Source of the DNA: JAGMDK01 sp023128695
GTDB taxonomy: Bacteria > Planctomycetota > Phycisphaerae > UBA1845 > Fen-1342
Reading direction: 5' to 3'
Assembly: GCA_030628805.1 (NCBI GenBank)
Contig: DAOVQG010000038.1
Location: 1-21,088 of the forward strand
DNA: 21,088 bases
The notes under the pieces were generated by a model, which saw only the letters and a list, made by a program, of their open reading frames with translations, was not told the DNA's origin and made no database searches. The position numbers were made by a program, and so were the translations under genes. This document shows, one piece after another, positions 1 through 5,509 of this stretch (position 1 is its first letter; every line of letters starts with the position of its first letter).

Positions 1-1
1 C

Positions 2-130
2 TATCTGGCGGAGTTTGTCTATCGAGCGAATCGCCGGTGGCTGGAGGCGAACCTCTTCGACCGGCTCCTTGTCGCGGCCGTAACGGGTAAACACATGTGT
101 TACCAGGAGTTAGTGACCGGAGACAACTAG
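2..130 (+). CDS. IS1595-family (ISXO2-like) transposase, C-terminal fragment
   Basis: The frame beginning at base 2 is open to a TAG at 128-130 and gives 42 residues, starting YLAEFVYRANRRW and ending in CYQELVTGDN. The YLAEFxxRxNRR block followed by a short 'FDRLL' and 'Y.EL' tail is the typical C-terminus of ISXO2-like DDE transposases, which cut and paste an insertion sequence through an RNase H-fold core. The catalytic residues lie upstream, outside the window, so I cannot say whether the gene is intact. Only the window edge truncates it here; the natural stop codon is present. A REP-like palindrome starts 20 bp downstream. No terminal inverted repeat of the element could be identified with confidence. 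Confidence 0.7.
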   Translation, partial: YLAEFVYRANRRWLEANLFDRLLVAAVTGKHMCYQELVTGDN

Positions 131-150
131 AGATTCAGTTCTCCGTATTC

Positions 151-215
151 TACGTCCGGGACAGAGCCCGGACGCTACATTTTTGGCCGAAGCCGACTTT
201 TGCGGCGGACTGCTA
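151..215 (+). repeat. REP-like palindrome with conserved 3' tail, copy 1
   Basis: Bases 151-180 hold the palindrome (GTCCGGG, six bases, CCCGGAC) followed by GCTACAT. Then come about ten unrelated bases and the tail GACTTTTGCGGCGGACTG, ending about 212. The same palindrome-plus-tail order recurs at 1381-1501 (inverted), 5416-5465, 8526-8570 and 11631-11680. The tail runs into TGCTAG, and that CTAG supplies the stop codon (213-215, minus strand) of the neighbouring peptidase gene. Confidence 0.85.
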
Positions 216-1340
216 GCGCGTCTCCGGCCGGCTGTTGACGTGCTTGACCCAGAAGGACGTCATGTGATCGCAGACCTCGGGGCCGAAGTATTCCCGGGTG
301 ATCTTGGCAGTGTTCCTGCCTTCGGCCTGGGCGAGGTCGCGGATGTAGTGCCGCAGCCGCTCACGGCCGGTTTCGTCCGACAGCAGCGTGTGGATCAGCG
401 TGTAGGCCTCCCCATAGTACAGGCTGCTCAGGGGGACCTCCCGGTATCGGGTTGAGAGTTTGATGGGGGTCGGGTCGTAGAACTCGCGCCGGCCGGCCTG
501 AACCACGTCCCACAGCGGCAAGGCCCGGCCCTTCTCGATCGCCTTCCGACAGAGTTTCCAGTACGGGGCGTCCGGGTGGCTGAAGGTCAGCCCATTCCGC
601 GTGGGGCGGGCTTCTCCGTAATGGACGGCGAGCCCCTCGTTCAACCACATCGGCGGATTCTTGATGTGTCGGTGCACGAACTGGTGAAACGCTTCGTGAA
701 AAAGGGTGCGACGAGTGTCGGCCGGGTTGCCCCGCGCGAGAATGAGGAGCACCTTCAGCATGGGGATGTACACCCCGTTCGTGTGCTCGGTCCCCCCGAG
801 CAGAAACTCCGCCCCAAAGGTATAGTAGTCTTGTTTGGTGGCGAAAATGATGACCCGGAAGCGGCCTTCTTCGTCTTCCTGGGCCATCGTCCGCGGAGCT
901 TCGTCCTCGCCACCAGCGCCCTCACCGCCTTCGCCATCGTCCTGAGGGTCGCTTGCCGATTGCTCGCCGCCGGATTGTTTCTTGTTGTCTTTGCGTTGCT
1001 TGTCCCGGCTGGTCTTCTTCGAGCTTTTTGAGCGGCGGGCTTCCTTCCGCTCGCTCTTGATGACCTCGGTGAAGCCCTTTTCATACTCGCTATAGATGTA
1101 CTCCAGCATCTGGCCGTAATCTTGCAGGGCCTTGTCGTCGACGGTGCCCGCGAGCGCATAGTGCTCGGTCCACACGCGGACGTTCAGCTCCTCGAGCTTC
1201 GACTGCAAGCCGGATCGTTGTGCAAAAACGTCCGCCGGGAGCGCGATAACGATTGCCACGAACACGAGCGCGGCAGCCGCGAACAACTTTAGATGGCATC
1301 GGTCCGGCGTCGCCGGCCGGAGGAGAAAGTGCGTAAACAC
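213..1340 (-). CDS. Secreted HExxH metallopeptidase, DUF1570-like
   Basis: This encodes 375 residues from a GTG at 1340. That start has a strong Shine-Dalgarno (AAAGGAGGA, minus strand of 1347-1355) six bases upstream. The frame stays open to an ATG at 1547, but the extra 69 codons are translated repeat, so the GTG is preferred. A hydrophobic segment (about residues 17-38, ending LPADVFAQ) looks like a signal peptide. A Lys/Arg-rich stretch and then an acidic Gly-rich stretch (about 90-150) form a low-complexity linker. The zinc motif HEAFH is at residues 215-219 and a downstream Glu in WLNEG at 235, the layout of gluzincin peptidases. It resembles DUF1570 proteins, common in planctomycetes, whose substrates are unknown. 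Proteolysis outside the cytoplasm is inferred. It is the only gene here transcribed leftward and the only complete one without a dockerin-like tag. Confidence 0.8.
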   Translation of the reverse strand: MFTHFLLRPATPDRCHLKLFAAAALVFVAIVIALPADVFAQRSGLQSKLEELNVRVWTEHYALAGTVDDKALQDYGQMLEYIYSEYEKGFTEVIKSERKEARRSKSSKKTSRDKQRKDNKKQSGGEQSASDPQDDGEGGEGAGGEDEAPRTMAQEDEEGRFRVIIFATKQDYYTFGAEFLLGGTEHTNGVYIPMLKVLLILARGNPADTRRTLFHEAFHQFVHRHIKNPPMWLNEGLAVHYGEARPTRNGLTFSHPDAPYWKLCRKAIEKGRALPLWDVVQAGRREFYDPTPIKLSTRYREVPLSSLYYGEAYTLIHTLLSDETGRERLRHYIRDLAQAEGRNTAKITREYFGPEVCDHMTSFWVKHVNSRPETR

Positions 1341-1361
1341 GAGTAGTCCTCCTTTTGAGTC

Positions 1362-1367
1362 ATTATA
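1362..1367 (-). promoter_or_regulatory. Possible -10 element for the HExxH peptidase gene
   Basis: The minus strand reads TATAAT, a perfect sigma-70 -10 consensus, 21 bases before the GTG start. Transcription would begin close to the Shine-Dalgarno, giving a very short leader. No good -35 is visible at 16-18 bp, where the REP tail lies, so this is tentative. Confidence 0.35.
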
Positions 1368-1380
1368 GGGAGTATGTTTA

Positions 1381-1501
1381 GCAGTCCGCCGCAAAAGTCC
1401 GTGCCGGTCTGGAAATGTAGCGGCCGGGCTCTGTCCCGGACGTAGTCGTAGGTGAGCGTTTTTCCGCATCCTACGTCCGGGACAGAGCCCGGACGCTACA
1501 T
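1381..1501. repeat. Inverted pair of REP-like elements with tail
   Basis: Bases 1416-1445 carry the REP palindrome in minus orientation and 1471-1501 the same unit in plus orientation, separated by about 25 bp. The arms are complementary over nearly 30 bases (one arm reads CGGCCGGGCT where the other has CGTCCGGGCT), so the pair can fold into one long hairpin, or each can fold alone. The minus copy keeps its tail: CAGTCCGCCGCAAAAGTC at 1382-1399 is the reverse complement of the conserved GACTTTTGCGGCGGACTG. Confidence 0.85.
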
Positions 1502-1852
1502 TCGAGACAGAATCTAGTGCTCCGTCAACGCTGATTCGAGGGATCATCGTTGATTGGATGACCCGTGACGATAAGAATTGGCCGCAACGGCCGCATTGAG
1601 GACATTTCGCGGTATTTCAGGTTGCCTAACCACAAAACCCTGTTTATACTCCATTTAGTTATCAGGCGTGGGAAAAGCATGTTTCTCCGCACACGGGTCC
1701 GGCAGCGATTATTTACGACCGCGAGCGATGTTCACGGCCGAGGGGTTCGGACGCCGTTCCGCATACACGTCTTCAGGGGTTTCGCTGGTTGGGTTTTGTG
1801 GAAATGTTCTTATCGGCAGGGAAAGTTGAAACAGTAGAAGGAGGAGTATGTC

Positions 1853-4840
1853 ATGTTTGAGAGAGTACGATCGTGCAGGCCTGAGTGGTTGGCCGTGGCC
1901 TGCGTATTGGGGATCCTGATCATGCCGGCATTGGCCGACACGGGTTACTTCAGGATTCAGAAGGGCGAGTGGCAGCCGGTCTTGGATAATGGAAACGCCG
2001 TGCCGCTCACGGAGATCGAGTGGGATTATTACATGTTCCGGTGGGACAACTACCTGGAGGCCGGTGCTCCATATCCGACCGGGACGGAGTTCTACCCCGC
2101 GACACTGTACGTTGACCCCTTCCATACCATCCCTCCCAGCGAAACGGAGGGCTCGCTGGTGATGGCTTGGGGCGAAGGTGATCTGCCGGAGGGGGAGTAT
2201 GCCAGTGCGTGGAAGTATGATTACCTGGCCGCGCGCGACCTGTCGCGGGCAGTGATCCGCGTGACGGTGAACCCGCCCTCGTGGCTTGAGGGCGAGGCCG
2301 GGATCAGCCAGGTTTCCTTCGGGCTTCAGGACGTGAACGGGAACACGCGCTCGTGGTACTGGAATGTGGGGCCGGACGGCGTCCTCCCCTGGGATGAAGC
2401 GACGACGCTCACCATCCAGGCAAATATGGTGGGGTTAAGCGCCACGGACCCGCTGGCCGACGGCTACATGGACTCGGGTCTCGATCTTGGCAACGTCCAA
2501 TATTTCATCGTGGACGAGAACGCCCAGTGGCCCGGCGGACCGCTCCCGGTGCCGCCGGGGGGGGTGGTTGAGGAAGGGCTGTATAACTTCTGGTACGACC
2601 TCGAAGTGTATCCGAACGCCGTGCGCAAGTGGTCCCAGCCGCCGGAGCCGGCGTGTCCGATCGACCACTATTACGGCTGGAACGAGATGTCGCGGTGGGA
2701 ATACGGTCCGGTCGTCGCGGATGACTGGGTCTGCACCACGGATTACCCGGTGACGGATGTCCACTGGTGGGGCTCGTTCATCGGGTGGAACTACGCTCAC
2801 GTGTTGCCGGAGGATCTCCCCGACCACTTCCACATCCAGATTTGGACGAACGCGTTTATCACGCCCGGCGATTTTTTCCATCCGGGGCAGGTAATTCACG
2901 AGGTTATCGCCGTTGACTATACGTATGAATTCGCTGGGTGGGATTTCGATCCGCGCTTTGGGACCTACGAGGCCTGCTTCCGGTTCGACTTCGATTATCT
3001 GCCGGAGGAGTTCTTCTATCAGAGTACTCAAGACGAAATATACTGGATCAGCATTTCGGCCTGTTACCTGGAACAGCCGGAGCATTATTGGGGCTGGAAG
3101 ACGCGGCCGCGCGACCCGGCCTCGCCGGCGCCGGGCACCGGCGTCGGGATCACCGAACCGCTCATGCCGGGCCTGGGTGATTGGTACGTGGAGGGCTATC
3201 AGGTCGGTTGGCCCTGGCTGCCCGACGTTGATGAGTGGGACATGGCGTTTGAGTTGACCACCATGGCGCCGACTTGGAAGTGGGAGCAGCAGCCTGATCT
3301 GAGCGTGACCGGGCTGGACGTGATGGACTTCAGCTATCCCCCGGTCGTCACCTGGCTGGCGGACGATTGGCAGTGTGGTCAGTCCGGGCCGATTGAAGGG
3401 GTCCGCATCTGGGGCTCCTGGCTGGATGACAGCGTCCCGAACCCCTTCGGCTGGCACGGGAATTTCACGCTGGCGGTCTACGCCGACATCCCGGCCGGCG
3501 CCGGCGGGATTCCCTACAGCCGCCCGGGCGAGCTGCTGGGCTGGTACACCTTCCAACCGGGGACCTACGACGGCCAGTCGTATGCCGAGGCGCCCGAGCA
3601 GTTCTACGATCCGTTCCTCGATCAGATCATCGGCGACGATTCCGAGGTCTGGCAATACACCTTCGCCTTCGTTCCGCCGTTCTTGCAGCAGGAGGGCGAT
3701 ATCTATTGGCTGGCCGTGATCAATTGGGACCCCAACGGAAACGGGACCATCGACCCCGATGACCTGAATTACCAGTTCGGCTGGAAGACCACCCTGGATC
3801 AATGGAACGACGCCGCTGTGTTCACGGGCAACGGCGATCATCAGAATCCGCCGCTGGACGGCTGGGCTCCCATGGACTACCCGGAGGAGCACCCCCTGGC
3901 GGGCGAGCTAATCGACCTGGCGTTCGAGGTCCTGGGCCCGGTGGAGACTCAGGTGAAGTGGACGCAACCGCCGGAGCCCTATATTCCCGACGATGTCTAC
4001 GACGGGTGGGATGAGCTCTCTCTCTGGTACGGGAGCCAGATCGTGGCCGATGATTGGTTCTGCCATACCACGAGCCCGGTGACAGACATCCACTGGTGGG
4101 GCTCGTTCCTGGGGCGGTACAAGACGTACCCGCCGGCGGGGCCCGACCGGTTCCACATCGTGTTCTGGACGGACGTGCCGGCCGACGACCCGGGCAACCC
4201 GTTCGACTTCAGTCATCCGGGCGAGGTCCTCCACCATATTGTTTGCGAGGACTTCCTGTGTGATTTCGCCGGTTGGGACATTGGTGCGTTCATCGGGCAG
4301 TTTCCCCCGTCCCCGCCGGAAGCGATGTTCGAGTTCACTTGCTACCTCGAGGAAGAGGACTGGTTCTGGCAAGAGCCGGACGAGAACATTTACTGGATCA
4401 GTATCGCGGCGGAGTACGACTCCACGGTACGGAGCGCCTTTGGCTGGTTGACGCGGCCGCGTGATCCCGGCTCGCCGGCTCCGGACGCCGCGGTAATGAT
4501 CTATGATCCGACCGGCTGGTCGGAATTGCCGCCGCCGTCGTTCAGCGACGGTGCGCCGATCTGGTACGGGCCTGGGGTCAACGAGTGGGATATGGCGTTC
4601 GAGCTGACGACTCTGCAACAGCCGTGCCCGGGCGACAGTAACTGCGACGGCGTGATCAATTGGCGCGACATCGACTATTTCGTCGCGGCGATGAACGATA
4701 ACGTGACGGCGTGGCAGAACATGTTCCTGCCGGGTTACCCCACGTGCCCGTTCTCGAACAACGACGTGAACGACGACGGGACCGTCTCCTGGCGCGACAT
4801 CGATCCGTTCGTGACCTTGATGAATACAACCTGCCCGTAA
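1853..4840 (+). CDS. Secreted protein with three ~220-residue repeat domains and a dockerin-like C-terminus
   Basis: This encodes 995 residues from an ATG with Shine-Dalgarno AAGGAGGAG six bases upstream. Residues 1-28 form a signal peptide ending MPALA. Residues 29-258 are a unique, Trp/Tyr-rich, probably beta domain. Three homologous units follow, at about 259-475, 476-701 and 702-922. Each opens KWxQxP, then has ADDWxC, a WWGS or WGSW block, a Glu-rich middle with Y(W)xxI/V, and a GWKT/GWLT segment; the first and third end EWDMAFELTT. Units 1 and 3 are closer to each other than to unit 2. I believe this is the planctomycete family now called DUF7901, but I could not check. Residues 925-995 are the shared dockerin-like module (CPGDSNCDG...WRDID...WRDID). 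Function is unknown; the beta-rich repeats suggest binding or a structural role on the cell surface. The next gene is 669 bp away across a repeat-filled gap. Confidence 0.85.
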   Translation: MFERVRSCRPEWLAVACVLGILIMPALADTGYFRIQKGEWQPVLDNGNAVPLTEIEWDYYMFRWDNYLEAGAPYPTGTEFYPATLYVDPFHTIPPSETEGSLVMAWGEGDLPEGEYASAWKYDYLAARDLSRAVIRVTVNPPSWLEGEAGISQVSFGLQDVNGNTRSWYWNVGPDGVLPWDEATTLTIQANMVGLSATDPLADGYMDSGLDLGNVQYFIVDENAQWPGGPLPVPPGGVVEEGLYNFWYDLEVYPNAVRKWSQPPEPACPIDHYYGWNEMSRWEYGPVVADDWVCTTDYPVTDVHWWGSFIGWNYAHVLPEDLPDHFHIQIWTNAFITPGDFFHPGQVIHEVIAVDYTYEFAGWDFDPRFGTYEACFRFDFDYLPEEFFYQSTQDEIYWISISACYLEQPEHYWGWKTRPRDPASPAPGTGVGITEPLMPGLGDWYVEGYQVGWPWLPDVDEWDMAFELTTMAPTWKWEQQPDLSVTGLDVMDFSYPPVVTWLADDWQCGQSGPIEGVRIWGSWLDDSVPNPFGWHGNFTLAVYADIPAGAGGIPYSRPGELLGWYTFQPGTYDGQSYAEAPEQFYDPFLDQIIGDDSEVWQYTFAFVPPFLQQEGDIYWLAVINWDPNGNGTIDPDDLNYQFGWKTTLDQWNDAAVFTGNGDHQNPPLDGWAPMDYPEEHPLAGELIDLAFEVLGPVETQVKWTQPPEPYIPDDVYDGWDELSLWYGSQIVADDWFCHTTSPVTDIHWWGSFLGRYKTYPPAGPDRFHIVFWTDVPADDPGNPFDFSHPGEVLHHIVCEDFLCDFAGWDIGAFIGQFPPSPPEAMFEFTCYLEEEDWFWQEPDENIYWISIAAEYDSTVRSAFGWLTRPRDPGSPAPDAAVMIYDPTGWSELPPPSFSDGAPIWYGPGVNEWDMAFELTTLQQPCPGDSNCDGVINWRDIDYFVAAMNDNVTAWQNMFLPGYPTCPFSNNDVNDDGTVSWRDIDPFVTLMNTTCP

Positions 4841-4863
4841 TAACGCGGGTACTGGGGCACCCG

Positions 4864-4940
4864 TCCACCGGCTGGAAGCCGGTGCCACACAGAGAGGTGC
4901 CACACAGAGCGGTGCCACACAAAGCAGTGCCACACAGAGC
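4864..4940 (+). repeat. GGAAGCCGGTGCCACAC element with 15-bp tandem copies
   Basis: An imperfect palindrome CCGGCTGGAAGCCGG (4868-4882) is followed by GGTGCCACAC repeated at 4881, 4896, 4911 and, as AGTGCCACAC, 4926, an exact 15-bp period. The CCGGCTGGAAGCCGGTGCCAC unit also occurs at 8428-8448 and, inverted and doubled, at 15054-15100 inside the coding sequence of protease D. Confidence 0.85.
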
Positions 4941-4950
4941 GGCGGGTGCA

Positions 4951-5005
4951 GGTGCCCCATCCCGTTTCGTCGGCCCGTAGGGCCGGCGAACGGGATGGGG
5001 CACCC
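4951..5005. repeat. Long perfect hairpin in the 3' region of the 995-aa gene
   Basis: GGTGCCCCATCCCGTT (4951-4966) pairs perfectly with AACGGGATGGGGCACC (4989-5004). The 22-base centre folds further (CGTCGGCCC, GTA, GGGCCGGCG, one mismatch). It could end transcription, but no T-run follows and it sits among mobile repeat families, so a dispersed hairpin element is equally likely. Confidence 0.8.
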
Positions 5006-5034
5006 ATTCTGTTAGTCATCATCTGATGGGTTGG

Positions 5035-5109
5035 TGTGCCACTGCTCTTGAGCAGTGTCTTCTTTTGACCAGCGGTAGCTTGGGCACTGCTCAAGAGCAG
5101 TGGCACACA
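5035..5109. repeat. Inverted pair of the CACTGCTCTTGAGCAGTG element
   Basis: Bases 5035-5057 (TGTGCCACTGCTCTTGAGCAGTG without its first two bases forms the palindromic core) are perfectly complementary to 5085-5107. Each arm is itself a palindrome (CTGCTC, TT, GAGCAG), so the locus can form one 23-bp stem with a 27-base loop or two small hairpins. Confidence 0.85.
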
Positions 5110-5300
5110 GCACACGGGGGCACCCCACTCTCGGAGCCAGTCCCCTTTTTCAGCGAACTGCTTGGAGAAAACGGCCGACCAATAATGCTATTATCATATT
5201 CCAGCCTGTTGTGCTATGATACCAATTGGCAAGCCGATGAATGTGTTGTGCTGGAACCGCCTCAACAGGCCGCCGTAAACGTCGGTACTAATCTAAGTGC

Positions 5301-5465
5301 GTCCGGGCTCTGTCCCGGACGTAGAGGATGGGAAACAGCTTCCACGACGACGTCCAGGACGGAGCCCGGACGCTACACGAGGACGTCCGGGACGGAGCCC
5401 GGACGCTACCTGAGGACGTCCGGGACGGAGCCCGGACGTTACATGACTTTTACGGCGGACTGTTA
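5301..5465. repeat. REP-like array: one inverted copy plus three 33-bp tandem copies and tail
   Basis: A minus-oriented REP unit (5301-5324) faces three plus-oriented units that start at 5350, 5383 and 5416, an exact 33-bp period. The last unit continues into TTACATGACTTTTACGGCGG and ACTGTTAG, the same tail seen at the other copies. The tandem copies read GGACGGAGCCCGG where others read GGACAGAGCCCGG. The 33-bp period keeps the array free of stops in one frame. Confidence 0.9.
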
Positions 5466-5509
5466 GCCCCAGTTATTTGCCAAACAGTTATGCACTAAAA
5501 GGAGCAACG

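Larger units (their letters stand above)
1341..1852. other. Divergent intergenic region
   Basis: This 512-bp gap separates the leftward peptidase gene from the rightward multi-domain gene. It contains the leftward ribosome-binding site and -10 candidate (1347-1367), an inverted pair of REP-like elements (1381-1501), and a strong rightward Shine-Dalgarno AAGGAGGAG at 1838-1846, six bases before the ATG at 1853. I see no convincing promoter for the rightward gene and no RNA gene. The small open frame at 1565-1837 has no family signal and is not called. Confidence 0.6.
4841..5509. other. Repeat-filled intergenic region before protease A
   Basis: The 669-bp gap is almost entirely made of repeat families, itemised separately: a 15-bp tandem repeat, two long hairpins and a REP array. 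Between 5110 and 5300 it is mostly unique and more AT-rich. TTATCA at 5191-5196 and TATGAT at 5215-5220, 18 bp apart, resemble a weak sigma-70 promoter, about 290 bp before protease A. The frame open across 5026-5466 consists of translated repeats and is not a gene. The Shine-Dalgarno for protease A is AAAAGGAG at 5497-5504. Confidence 0.6.

Noticed and set aside
1341..1547. N-terminal extension of the HExxH peptidase to an ATG at 1547
   Set aside because: The extra residues translate the REP pair, and the GTG at 1340 has a strong Shine-Dalgarno directly before a signal peptide.
1565..1837. 90-codon plus-strand frame in the divergent gap
   Set aside because: No recognisable domain, no good ribosome-binding site, and it overlaps the leader of the next gene.
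4951..5005. Intrinsic terminator of the 995-aa gene
   Set aside because: The stem is strong but no T-run follows and it lies among dispersed hairpin families, so it is listed as a repeat rather than a terminator.
5191..5220. Sigma-70 promoter for protease A (TTATCA, 18 bp, TATGAT)
   Set aside because: The match is partial and about 290 bp from the start, with a REP array between; too weak to list as a separate feature.
5026..5466. 146-codon plus-strand frame before protease A
   Set aside because: Its second half is translated REP array (repeated TEPGRY) and its first half crosses a hairpin repeat; no ribosome-binding site or family signal.
5477..5509. TTG start for protease A
   Set aside because: There is no ribosome-binding site, whereas the ATG at 5510 has AAAAGGAG at five bases.
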